From Anaerolineales bacterium UBA1429 (GTDB lineage Bacteria; Chloroflexota; Anaerolineae; UBA1429), in assembly GCA_002329325.1 (NCBI GenBank), contig DCTX01000093.1, positions 17,687 to 26,747 of the forward strand: DNA of 9,061 nt. Reading direction: 5' to 3'. How positions within the stretch are numbered: the stretch's first letter is position 1; each line of letters starts with the position of its first letter. The translations under genes were made by a program, and so were the position numbers. Positions 1 to 6,592 of the stretch are shown here, one piece after another. The notes under the pieces are model-generated. The model was given only the letters and a program-made list of their open reading frames with translations, ran no database searches and had not been told where the DNA came from.

Positions 1-2
1 AG

Positions 3-1619
3 TGGCGCGGCGACGGAGCCTCACAGGGCGGCTGGTCGGCGCCGCAGACCCTCGGCTTTGGGCCGCAGGGCCCGGTGGGGGGGCGCAGCGGCGATTGGGG
101 ACGCCTGCAGGGTGTCCTTGCAGCCGATCGGTTCACCGCCCTGGCCCTGGGCACTGAAGGCGACCTCTGGGCGATCTCTCGTGAGGCCGCCGGTGACGAC
201 TGGGCTCAAGTCGCGGCGCCTGTATGGTCCGATGTGGAGCTCATCGGCAGCGTGCAGCCGCACGACCGGGAGATCACAGTCTCCAGCGACGCCCAGGGGC
301 GCGTGCACGTCCTCTGGAGCGTGAGCCAGCAGGAAGGAGAGGCGGGGCGCGCCCTCTGGTATACGCGCTACGCCGACGGGCGCTGGACCCAGCCTGGCGC
401 CGTAATCACGCCCCAGGAAGGCGGGGCCGAGCACCCCAGCCTGGCCCTGGTGGGCCAGCGGCTGCATGCGGTGTGGTCGGGCGGCACAGGCGGGCGGATC
501 CAGTATGCGGCGGCCTTTGCGGCCGATGCGTACGCCGCCTCGAGCTGGCCGCAACCGATCTGGCTGCCCGCCCCCCTCACCGATCGCAGCGCCGTGGCCG
601 CCCATCCTCAGATACGGGCAGATCTGGCAGGGGGACTGCACGTGCTCTATGCCGTGCCGATCAACCAGGAACGGGGCATCTACTACACCCACTCTGGCGA
701 TGGCGGCGCCACCTGGTCGCCCGTCGTGCCAGCCTTCAACGCCGAGGAGGCCGGCTGGGCGATGGTCGACCAGCCTACGCTGGCCGTTGGCTACGACGGG
801 ACGCTGTACGCGGCCTGGCTACGCCTGGCGCTGACGGGAGGCGCGCCGCGGGCCGAGGCGCTCTATATGGCGCGCTCGACTGATGGCGGCGTGTCGTGGT
901 CTGCGCCGAAACTGGTCGCCGAGGGCCATCTCCTGGCGCCCGAGCTTCTGGTAGCCGGGCCGGGCGAGGTGCACCTGCTGTGGCAGGAGGCGGGCGCCGC
1001 CTATGGCGTGTGGCATAGCCACACCGTTGACGGTGGTGAGGAGTGGAGCCTGCCGATGCGGGTGCGCGGCTTCTCCCGGTTGGCCGGCACGGCCGACGCC
1101 GTCAGCGATGGCATGGGGCTGGTGTACCTGGTGGGCCCGCAACTCGATGCCGAGGGCCATCCCGAGCTGATCCAGGCGCTTTGGGACTCGGAGAGCGAGC
1201 AGTGGCGCCTCGAGAACGCCCATCTCCTCCCCAGGGCGGTCCTCTCCGCCGATGGGGCCTGGCTGGCGCTGGAGCCTCTGAACGGCAACCTGGAGGTGGT
1301 GCTGCACGGCCAGGTCCAGGAGGACGACGCGGAACAGGCGTCGACGGCACTGCTGCACATGCGCCGACAGGTGGCGCCGCGCGAGGCCCTGCCCTCGCCT
1401 GCGCCCGAGTTGATCGCCACGCCCACGCCGCAGCCGACGCCCACGGCACAACCTACGCCCACGGTGCGGCCCACGGTGAACATCGAGGCGCCCCCCGAAC
1501 CGTCGGCGGCCCTCGACGTGGGGATCCTGACAGTGCCGCTCCTATCGCTGGGCGGTGTGGTGGTGGTGGCGCTTCTGGTGCTGGGTGTGCTGGTGGCTCG
1601 CAGCGCGCGGAGGCGCTGA
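3..1619 (+). CDS. Asp-box (BNR/sialidase-like) beta-propeller surface protein, C-terminal membrane anchor; 5' partial
   Basis: The reading frame is open through the left edge, so the true start and any signal peptide lie outside the window; an internal GTG at 75 is not a credible start. About 538 residues are visible. Three Asp-box motifs of the S/T-x-D-x-G-x-x-W type can be read: SGDGGATW (693-716), STDGGVSW (876-899) and TVDGGEEW (1023-1046). Between them are repeated beta-strand blocks of the kind LHVLYAVP and VHLLWQE, typical of six- or seven-bladed sialidase-like propellers. A Pro/Thr linker (PTPQPTPTAQPTPT, near 1420-1470) follows. Then comes a hydrophobic helix (VVVVALLVLGVLVA) and a basic end (RSARRR), a stop-transfer anchor that leaves the propeller outside the cell. 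Asp boxes are structural, and I see no clear sialidase catalytic arginine triad or RIP motif, so glycan binding or hydrolysis is unproven. It converges on the C25 peptidase gene. Confidence 0.8.
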   Translation, partial: WRGDGASQGGWSAPQTLGFGPQGPVGGRSGDWGRLQGVLAADRFTALALGTEGDLWAISREAAGDDWAQVAAPVWSDVELIGSVQPHDREITVSSDAQGRVHVLWSVSQQEGEAGRALWYTRYADGRWTQPGAVITPQEGGAEHPSLALVGQRLHAVWSGGTGGRIQYAAAFAADAYAASSWPQPIWLPAPLTDRSAVAAHPQIRADLAGGLHVLYAVPINQERGIYYTHSGDGGATWSPVVPAFNAEEAGWAMVDQPTLAVGYDGTLYAAWLRLALTGGAPRAEALYMARSTDGGVSWSAPKLVAEGHLLAPELLVAGPGEVHLLWQEAGAAYGVWHSHTVDGGEEWSLPMRVRGFSRLAGTADAVSDGMGLVYLVGPQLDAEGHPELIQALWDSESEQWRLENAHLLPRAVLSADGAWLALEPLNGNLEVVLHGQVQEDDAEQASTALLHMRRQVAPREALPSPAPELIATPTPQPTPTAQPTPTVRPTVNIEAPPEPSAALDVGILTVPLLSLGGVVVVALLVLGVLVARSARRR

Positions 1620-1642
1620 GCCTCGGCGCACCTGAGAACGGA

Positions 1643-1675
1643 CACGGGCTTCGGGAGAACCTCCCGAAGCCCGTG
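1643..1675. terminator. Perfect 15-bp hairpin between convergent genes (bidirectional terminator)
   Basis: Bases 1643-1657 and 1661-1675 are exact reverse complements (arm CACGGGCTTCGGGAG) separated by a 3-base loop, AAC. The hairpin lies 23 bp after the stop of the propeller gene and 20 bp beyond the stop of the minus-strand peptidase gene, the usual place for a shared terminator. Neither side has a clear T-tract, so it may act with Rho or mainly as a 3'-end stabiliser. Confidence 0.75.
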
Positions 1676-1695
1676 CGAGAGAGAGGGTGCCTGCG

Positions 1696-4600
1696 TTACT
1701 TTGTCAAAGTCACCGGTACAAAGGCCATAAAGCGCATGCCGTTGGCTTCCACTTCCAGGCTACGAATCTCCGACCAATCGCCGGCGACGGTGCAGCCCAA
1801 GGTGGTCTCGGCCACCCGCACGCGCCAGTAGTACGTCCCGCTCGGCACCGTGGAGCCCAGAGTCAGGACAGTGTCGCTTGTCTGCTGATCTACCACCAGA
1901 TCGGCAAAGGACGGGTCGCGGGCGATCTGGATCAGGTAGCGGCGCGCGCCCTCGGTGGCTTGCCAGCGCAACTGTAGCGGCTGACCCCCTTCCACATGCG
2001 CCTCATTCTGGGGCGCGTCCAGTGCCACAGCCCCAGGTATGGCGCACACGGCGGTGTCAAAGGTCCACACCGGCCCAATCACGGGCCCGTTCAACCCCAT
2101 GGCCACCACGTACCAGGCGTACTGGGTGCCCGCCTTGAGCGGCCCCGGGTCGCACCGCGGCTCGTCTGTCCCGGCGCACGCCAGCAGGGTGGGCTGATCG
2201 GTGCTCTCCTCGAGATAGACGTCGTAGGTGACCTGCTCCCCATCGCACGGATGCCCGCCGCACCAGAGGAGGAGCGTATCGAGGGCCACGCCCGTCTGCC
2301 CGTCAGCCGGGACAGGGTCGTTGGGCTCTTCGGGCGCCAGCGCGCAGGGCGTTGTCTCGGTGGTAAAGGTCCACGTGGGGCTGGCGGTCTGCCCGCCTAT
2401 GCCCTGGGCCACCACCCGCCAGGAGTAGGTCGTGCTTTCCAGCAGGACGCCCGGATCGCACCCGAGAGACTCGGTGTCGTTGCAGACCAGCGTCTCCGGG
2501 CCACTCCCGGCTCTCATGTAGACATCGTAGGTCACCGTCTCGCCGGAGCAGCCCGGGCCACCCGACCAGATCAGGTCGGTGTCCAGATCAACGGCCAGGG
2601 CGCCATTGGCGGGGTACGGCTGGGCGGGCGTCGGCGGCGCCACGGAGCAGCCGATGCCGCTGGACGAGAGCGAGAGCGAAGGATCGCCATACAGGTTCGC
2701 GACGACCATGTTCTGCCAGTACTGGGAGCTGCCCAGGAGCATGGTATTGGCCCGATAGTAGGCCAGCGCCACGCCGATGTTCTCGCCATAGTTGAGCATG
2801 CGATCCAGGGCCATGTAGGAGAGGGTCGCATTGTCGCCCAGACCATAGATGCCATAGTAGGGCCACGAGCCGGGGCTGTAGTAGCTGAGTTGCGACGAGC
2901 TGACGGTGCCGACGGCCCCGTTCACCAGCAGCCGGTACCCCAGATTGGCGCTCGACTCGGGGGAGCCGTTGGTGCATGCCACCTGCAGCACGAAGGACGG
3001 GCGGGCGTTGTTCAGTTGGCCCACCTCCGAGGTGGTGAAGAAGGCCGTGGTCTGGGTTTCCTGGCTGTATTGGGTGATATGATCGGCCCGCGTTGTGTCG
3101 TGGGCCCAGATCCGACGATAGGCGCCGGAGGTGCTCCCGTGGGCCCACCATGTCACGATGCCGTAACCTTGCTGCCACGCGCTGACCATGTTGCTTGTGT
3201 TCAGGGGAGCGCTGGCCGTCGTCAGGGGATAGGCTGACCCGTCAGAGTAGACGCCCTCCTTCTCGTAGAGGGTGTAGGCGCCCAGACCGGCGCCCGTCGC
3301 GATGCCCTTGATCTCCTCGCCCCAATCCGCCCCAAAGGTGCGATGCGATAGCGAGTAGTCCGTCGGATAGCTGCTGATGACGCCGTCGTTGTTGTTGTCT
3401 TGCGGGCCGTGGTTCGAGATGGCAGCCGCGATCAAGGCGCGCTGCCGCCACGAGAGGTCGCCGCCAGCCGCCTGATAGGCTACGAATTTGCCCAGGATGC
3501 TGTTCAGCTCGGCGTACGAGCCATAGTATGGCACGCGCCCGACGTACACCTCGGGCAGGCGGTCGATGCCGCCGGTGCCGATGTCGCTGTACTCGCCATA
3601 CACGCCGTTGCTGTTCAGGTCCCAGGTGCCCGACAGGTCCGAGTAGTACATGTCCGTCGCGGTGTTGCCGGAGGGACGAGTCATCTTCATGGGCACGCTG
3701 GTGGCGCTGTCAAAGGTAGTTGTGCTGGGGTTGCCGATCAGGAGCACGTATTGGATGCCCTCGGAGGCATACCGCCCAACGAGCCAGCTACGGATGTTGT
3801 CGGCGCGGGCGGCCGCCGAGGCGCCGCTCACATAAGTCGTGCTGGTGTTCGCCGCTCCCTCGGTAACGACCTTGACGCTGTGCCCGGCCTGCTGCTTGGA
3901 TTGGACAAAGGCGGCAAGCTGGGGGCTGTTGGCTACGATGGCCGCCGTGGTGATGATGACATAATCGTTCACCGATGAGGCCAGCGGCTCGCCGGAATCC
4001 GGGCTCTGCTCGACGCCACGGGCGCCTTCGGTGTAGACGCTGCGAGCGTCGGGGTTCAGCAGACTGGGCGAGAGCGAGGCCCAGGCCGCCTCGCTGGCGG
4101 CATCCAGAACGCGGCCCGCTGTGCCCGAACTCTGGTAGGTGATCTGCAGCGTCCCCGCCGTCAACTGCCGCATTGTCCCCTGGACGGGATTGTAGGCCAG
4201 CGGCCAGTAGGTCAGCTCGAGCACCAGCCAACCTCGCTGGCTCCCCACGGAGACGGCGCCGATGGGGTGGGTGGGCCAGAAGGCGTCCTGCTCATAGATG
4301 GCGATCAGGCGCCCGTCGCGAAAGGCGTCGGCCTCGTGATCGCCCCATTCGGGCGTCCCCTCCAGGTCCGAGGCGGCGAAGGGAGGCGCGGCCCGGACAT
4401 CCACACGATCGGGCAGGTCAGCCCAGGCGGCATCCACCAGCTCGACCCGCACCGAGTCGGCCAGCGCGTCGGGGGGCAAGAGCACCCGCAGGACCGTCAC
4501 CGGGAGCTGCGGCTCGCCGGGGACGACGTTGAGCGCCGTCTCGCTCAAGGTGACCAGGTCGCCCATGGGGGTGGACACGATCTCCGGCGTGACGGCCTGG

Positions 4601-4761
4601 GGCACAGGAAGCGCGATGCGACCGGATGCCGGTCGCGGCGAGCTCACGATCCCCTGGGCTCGAGAGGGCAGGTGGCTCAGCAGAAGACAGACCGCCAAAA
4701 ACACTGCGGCTATGGAAAGCCATGTGCGCCGTACACTGCCGCCTGATGCAGAAGGTATCAT
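1696..4761 (-). CDS. Secreted gingipain-type (C25 family) cysteine peptidase with Ig/FN3-like C-terminal modules
   Basis: Complete, 1021 residues. The ATG has a GAGGG ribosome site 6 bases upstream. The N-terminus is a signal peptide: RR at 11-12, hydrophobic LSIAAVFLAVCLLL, probable cleavage after SRA or SRAQ near 35. Residues about 55-250 resemble a C25 propeptide. The peptidase domain spans about 265-700: NDYVIITT, TDMYYSDLSG (369-378), PEVYVGRVP, catalytic His541 in WWAHGST (codon 3139-3141) and nucleophile Cys596 in QVACTNG (codon 2974-2976). In the gingipain family this His/Cys pair cleaves secreted or surface proteins. Asp/Asn-rich loops at 381-393 and 455-468 look like calcium sites. 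Two homologous repeats follow (about 714-806 and 815-906, sharing VTYDVY, CDPG and TWTF/VWTF with conserved cysteines), then an FN3-like module (about 911-1003) and the tail FMAFVPVTLTK. It probably acts outside the cell after prodomain removal. Substrate specificity cannot be read from the sequence. Confidence 0.9.
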   Translation of the reverse strand: MIPSASGGSVRRTWLSIAAVFLAVCLLLSHLPSRAQGIVSSPRPASGRIALPVPQAVTPEIVSTPMGDLVTLSETALNVVPGEPQLPVTVLRVLLPPDALADSVRVELVDAAWADLPDRVDVRAAPPFAASDLEGTPEWGDHEADAFRDGRLIAIYEQDAFWPTHPIGAVSVGSQRGWLVLELTYWPLAYNPVQGTMRQLTAGTLQITYQSSGTAGRVLDAASEAAWASLSPSLLNPDARSVYTEGARGVEQSPDSGEPLASSVNDYVIITTAAIVANSPQLAAFVQSKQQAGHSVKVVTEGAANTSTTYVSGASAAARADNIRSWLVGRYASEGIQYVLLIGNPSTTTFDSATSVPMKMTRPSGNTATDMYYSDLSGTWDLNSNGVYGEYSDIGTGGIDRLPEVYVGRVPYYGSYAELNSILGKFVAYQAAGGDLSWRQRALIAAAISNHGPQDNNNDGVISSYPTDYSLSHRTFGADWGEEIKGIATGAGLGAYTLYEKEGVYSDGSAYPLTTASAPLNTSNMVSAWQQGYGIVTWWAHGSTSGAYRRIWAHDTTRADHITQYSQETQTTAFFTTSEVGQLNNARPSFVLQVACTNGSPESSANLGYRLLVNGAVGTVSSSQLSYYSPGSWPYYGIYGLGDNATLSYMALDRMLNYGENIGVALAYYRANTMLLGSSQYWQNMVVANLYGDPSLSLSSSGIGCSVAPPTPAQPYPANGALAVDLDTDLIWSGGPGCSGETVTYDVYMRAGSGPETLVCNDTESLGCDPGVLLESTTYSWRVVAQGIGGQTASPTWTFTTETTPCALAPEEPNDPVPADGQTGVALDTLLLWCGGHPCDGEQVTYDVYLEESTDQPTLLACAGTDEPRCDPGPLKAGTQYAWYVVAMGLNGPVIGPVWTFDTAVCAIPGAVALDAPQNEAHVEGGQPLQLRWQATEGARRYLIQIARDPSFADLVVDQQTSDTVLTLGSTVPSGTYYWRVRVAETTLGCTVAGDWSEIRSLEVEANGMRFMAFVPVTLTK

Positions 4762-4806
4762 GGGAATCCCTCAGTGTTTCGTTGCTCTTGCTCTCGAAGG
4801 GCCCCG

Positions 4807-4833
4807 CCCGGCAGCCTGGGCGATGGCTGCGGG
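4807..4833 (-). other. Hairpin in the 5' leader of the peptidase mRNA
   Basis: GGCAGCC-type arms pair 4811-4816 with 4825-4830 (GCAGCC/GGCTGC). CCC/GGG extends the stem across a one-base bulge (4810) to 4807-4809 and 4831-4833. The 27-base element sits in the roughly 100-nt leader predicted between the candidate promoter and the ATG at 4761. It may only stabilise the leader; no riboswitch core was recognised. Confidence 0.35.
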
Positions 4834-4869
4834 AGCGTGTCCCACGGAGGACTATTGTTCTCTGACATA

Positions 4870-4899
4870 ATCATAACCCTTCGTGGGGTGGCAACGCAA
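4870..4899 (-). promoter_or_regulatory. Candidate sigma70 promoter of the C25 peptidase gene
   Basis: On the minus strand a -35-like TTGCGT (4894-4899) is followed after 18 bp by TATGAT (4870-4875; 5 of 6 matches to TATAAT). The predicted start is near 4864, giving a leader of about 103 nt. The -35 box is weak (3 of 6), so this is only the best candidate in the AT-rich region upstream of the gene. Confidence 0.4.
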
Positions 4900-4981
4900 C
4901 TTTTATGTATACTTTACGTATGTTGTCTCTTTCTGATAGGTACATAGCCCCTCACTGTAAAGGATACGTAAATACGATATT

Positions 4982-4998
4982 GTATATTGCGGTATATT
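4982..4998. repeat. GTATATT direct repeat with 10-bp period
   Basis: GTATATT occurs at 4982-4988 and again at 4992-4998, separated by GCG, so the copies lie one helical turn apart on the same DNA face. A related GATATT begins at 4976. This could be a protein-binding site or simply low-complexity AT-rich sequence. Confidence 0.3.
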
Positions 4999-5038
4999 CC
5001 AGGAACATTGGACGCTATAGGGTTTTATGGGCACGGAA

Positions 5039-5080
5039 AACGCGCCTCAGACGGTTTCTCCGCCGCCCAAGAGGCGCGTT
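5039..5080 (-). terminator. Rho-independent-like terminator downstream of hpt
   Basis: Arms AACGCGCCTC (5039-5048) and GAGGCGCGTT (5071-5080) are exact reverse complements around a 22-base loop that can itself form a small CGG/CCG stem. Read on the minus strand, the second arm runs into TTTTCC, a short U-tract. It lies about 120 bp beyond the hpt stop and before the promoter region of the peptidase, so it should insulate the two units. Confidence 0.6.
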
Positions 5081-5176
5081 GCATTGGCAGGTTTTGTGCG
5101 TCTTTTACACTGCTTCTCGTTCTTACAAGTAATTTACGTTAATGAAGGGTAAAGAGTGGACATCGGGAGCAGAAGA

Positions 5177-5192
5177 GCCCGCCGCGGCGGGC
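5177..5192 (-). terminator. GC hairpin just after the hpt stop codon
   Basis: A perfect 16-base palindrome, GCCCGCCGCGGCGGGC, starts 8 bases after the hpt TGA. As RNA it forms a 6-7 bp all-GC stem. The minus-strand bases that follow (TCTTCTGCT) are pyrimidine-rich but not a true U-tract. It is probably the first of two tandem terminators for the hpt operon. Confidence 0.55.
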
Positions 5193-5199
5193 CATGGCG

Positions 5200-5763
5200 T
5201 CAGGCAAGGCGCTCCGGGCTCGACTTGAGGGTGGCGACGAACGGGAGGTTGCGGTAGTAGCCGTTCATGTCCAGCCCATAGCCCACGACGAACTCGTCGG
5301 GCAGCTCGAGGCCGCGATAGTCCAGGGGGATGTTGATCAGGCGCCGGTAGGGGCGGTCGAACAGGACGCAGACGCGCAGCGAGGCGGGTTGCCGCGTCCG
5401 CAAGGTGCGCAGGAGATAGTCCAGCGTCAGGCCGGTGTCGATCACGTCCTCGACAAAGAGCACGTGCCGACCGCTGATAGACTCGTCCAGGTCTTTGACG
5501 ATGCGCACGGTGCCGGTGGTCGCGGTGGCGCCATAGTGGGAGATGGCCATAAAGTCCACGGCGACGGGGATGGTGATGGCCCGCAGCAGGTCGGCCATAA
5601 AGAGGGCGACGCCGTTGAGCACGCCCACCAGCACGGGGCGCATCCCGGCATAGTCGCGGCTGATCTCGGCGCCCATGGCCGCCACGGCGGCGCGGATCTC
5701 GGCCTCGGAAAGGACCACGCGCTCGATCCGCTCCAGCATCCTGGGGGCCGCCGGCTCAGTCAT
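5200..5763 (-). CDS. hpt: Hypoxanthine phosphoribosyltransferase
   Basis: A cytoplasmic purine-salvage enzyme joining hypoxanthine (usually also guanine) to PRPP to give IMP or GMP. The 187-residue length fits the family (about 175-190). The PRPP-binding signature is VLFVEDVIDTGLT (101-113), with acidic pair Glu105-Asp106 and the likely catalytic base Asp109. LVGVLNG (45-51) carries the pyrophosphate-binding loop, and DEFVVGYGLD (156-165) followed by YRNLPF is the family's purine- and Mg-binding end. I chose the ATG at 5761-5763 because GGAGAA precedes it by about 7 bases and because homology begins just after it. A longer in-frame start at 5841 would only add residues encoded inside the upstream gene. 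The start overlaps the upstream stop by 8 nt (ATGACTGA), which implies translational coupling. One deviation is DMNGYYRNL, where most homologues have D-Y-x-E-x-YRNL. Confidence 0.95.
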   Translation of the reverse strand: MTEPAAPRMLERIERVVLSEAEIRAAVAAMGAEISRDYAGMRPVLVGVLNGVALFMADLLRAITIPVAVDFMAISHYGATATTGTVRIVKDLDESISGRHVLFVEDVIDTGLTLDYLLRTLRTRQPASLRVCVLFDRPYRRLINIPLDYRGLELPDEFVVGYGLDMNGYYRNLPFVATLKSSPERLA

Positions 5764-6178
5764 GGGCGTTCTCCAGCGCTTGCTTGCCCACCAGGTCGTC
5801 GGACTGGTCCTCGATGCCAAAGCGCCGCAGCATCCACTCAAAGTCCTTGCGGTTCCAGAGCTTGATCTGCACCTCAGGGTAGAGGGTGCGCAACAGGCGG
5901 ACCTTGCGCCTCTTGATGCGGATCAGCTTTTGCCGCAGGGTGGTGAGCTCCACAAAGAGGCCCTGATCCACCAGGTAGAAATCGGGGGAAAAGGCCTCGA
6001 TCACGGTGCCCTGCTCATCCCAGCGGAGGGGAAAGGTGTAGGGCTCGTACTGCCAGCGGATGCCGAAAAAGTCGAGGATACTGGCGAACTCTTGTTCGCT
6101 TGGGTGGGCGAACTCGATAGCCTCGCGGGGGACCTCCGGGTTACGGATGGGGCGAGGCTGCTGGCTGTCAACTTGCAT
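5756..6178 (-). CDS. Small PD-(D/E)XK-nuclease-like protein, first gene of the hpt operon
   Basis: 140 residues; I do not recognise a named family. The layout fits the PD-(D/E)XK fold. A helix has Glu28/Glu30 (SEQEFASILDFFGI), then a strand with WQYEP (42-46), SPDFYL (64-69; Asp66), and FVELTT (75-80; Glu77). A basic helix KLIRIKRRKVRLLRTLYP (84-101) and a strand VQIKLWNR follow. The position of the catalytic Lys in E-x-K is Thr79; Lys84 lies one helical turn further. It may therefore be a variant nuclease, or an inactive nucleic-acid-binding relative. The ATG at 6176-6178 is the first start after an in-frame stop 12 bases upstream; AGGAG lies 14 bases away, a long spacing. It overlaps hpt by 8 nt and is transcribed from the consensus promoter at 6231-6258. 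The fold call is inference from motif spacing. Confidence 0.75.
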   Translation of the reverse strand: MQVDSQQPRPIRNPEVPREAIEFAHPSEQEFASILDFFGIRWQYEPYTFPLRWDEQGTVIEAFSPDFYLVDQGLFVELTTLRQKLIRIKRRKVRLLRTLYPEVQIKLWNRKDFEWMLRRFGIEDQSDDLVGKQALENAHD

Positions 6179-6230
6179 ATAGCCCGCTCAGGCTCCTGAC
6201 CAGGGTGTCTTTTGGTCTATCTCTGGCGGG

Positions 6231-6258
6231 ATTATAGGCGCGATGAGCGCATTGTCAA
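6231..6258 (-). promoter_or_regulatory. Consensus sigma70 promoter of the nuclease-like/hpt operon
   Basis: On the minus strand TTGACA (6253-6258) and TATAAT (6231-6236) are both perfect hexamers, 16 bp apart. The predicted transcription start is an A at about 6224, giving a leader of about 46 nt before the ATG at 6178. Confidence 0.85.
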
Positions 6259-6271
6259 TGCACGCGAGCCG

Positions 6272-6300
6272 GGCGGCCCGATACAGCAAAACGGGCCGCC
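6272..6300 (-). terminator. 9-bp GC hairpin downstream of the ncRNA
   Basis: GGCGGCCCG (6272-6280) and CGGGCCGCC (6292-6300) are exact complements around an 11-base loop. A second self-complementary element, CTCTCGGCCGAGAG, lies at 6308-6321. Both fall between the predicted 3' end of the ncRNA (6338) and the -35 box of the next operon (6253), where a terminator would be expected. There is no T-tract after either, so termination could be Rho-dependent or leaky. Confidence 0.5.
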
Positions 6301-6337
6301 GCTTGGCCTCTCGGCCGAGAGCGACCCCGGGCAAAGA

Positions 6338-6586
6338 GCAAAGCCCCAAGTGACCGCGCTTCGTAGGCTTGCACCACTTCGTTTTTATGGAGTGTCTCCT
6401 CCGCCAGACCAAGTGGGTCTCACTTTCCTTCAGCGAACTGTCGTACTCGTTTGATGGCTTACAAACAGCAACTCTCGCTGCCATCTCTAGGCCACGTTTG
6501 GCCCTCTGGGTCTTACCCCAGGAACTGTCCGCCCACCCGACCCACTCACTGGTGCCAGTCCGAACCTTAGCCTCTCGGGGCTTTGC
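6338..6586 (-). ncRNA. Predicted structured non-coding RNA of about 249 nt, family unknown
   Basis: The two ends are perfectly complementary: RNA bases 1-10 (GCAAAGCCCC, 6586-6577) pair with 240-249 (GGGGCTTTGC, 6347-6338). Inside I find nested pairings AGGCT/AGCCT (14-18 with 218-222), GCACCA/TGGTGC (32-37 with 211-216) and AGTGGGTC/GACCCACT (41-48 with 168-175). Local hairpins are CTGGG/CCCAG (66-81), GGCCA-AACG-TGGCC (84-97), GATGGC/GCCATC (102-134) and a UUCG-capped stem at 147-156. A strong promoter (6593-6621) places +1 at 6586, the first base of the end helix. No convincing protein is encoded: a 98-codon frame (6188-6484) lacks a ribosome site and runs through the hpt-operon promoter. 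I looked for RNase P (GAGGAAAGTCC; ACAGAA...GGCTTA), tmRNA (GGTTCGAATCC, CCA end), SRP (GGAA/AGCAGCC) and 6S (long rod with a central bubble) and found none. Confidence 0.65.
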
Positions 6587-6592
6587 ATTGTC

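Larger units (their letters stand above)
4913..5142. repeat. Three near-copies of palindrome TTTACGTAAA in the AT-rich intergenic island
   Basis: Site 1, TTTACGTATG (4913-4922), and site 2, GATACGTAAA (4963-4972), are mirror images sharing a 9-bp inverted repeat (TTTACGTAT / ATACGTAAA). Site 3, TTTACGTTAA (5133-5142), matches the inferred palindrome at 9 of 10 positions. They lie in the gene-free stretch 4762-5199, upstream of the peptidase promoter and downstream of hpt. They could bind a dimeric regulator controlling the peptidase gene; no regulator gene lies nearby. The rest of the stretch holds two hairpins and a short direct repeat, listed separately, and no convincing gene. Confidence 0.4.

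Noticed and set aside
1996..3237. 413-codon plus-strand frame opposite the C25 peptidase
   Set aside because: It is an antisense shadow of the peptidase gene, with no family motifs and no promoter or ribosome site.
4905..5132. 75-codon plus-strand frame in the AT-rich island
   Set aside because: It lacks a Shine-Dalgarno site, crosses the hpt terminator hairpin, and has a composition unlike a folded protein.
5764..5841. Longer start for hpt at 5841, adding 26 residues
   Set aside because: The extension is encoded inside the upstream gene, has no homology, and lacks the GGAG site present before the ATG at 5763.
6188..6484. 98-codon minus-strand reading frame starting MAARVAVCKP
   Set aside because: It has no ribosome site, runs through the ncRNA structure, the GC hairpin and the perfect hpt-operon promoter, and has no recognisable domain.
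6338..6586. RNase P RNA, tmRNA, SRP RNA or retron msr-msd as identity of the structured RNA
   Set aside because: A GGAAAGT string (6428-6422) recalls RNase P but lacks the following CC and the partner ACAGAA/GGCTTA segment. No tRNA-like T-arm with CCA end, SRP GGAA/AGCAGCC motif or adjacent reverse transcriptase was found.
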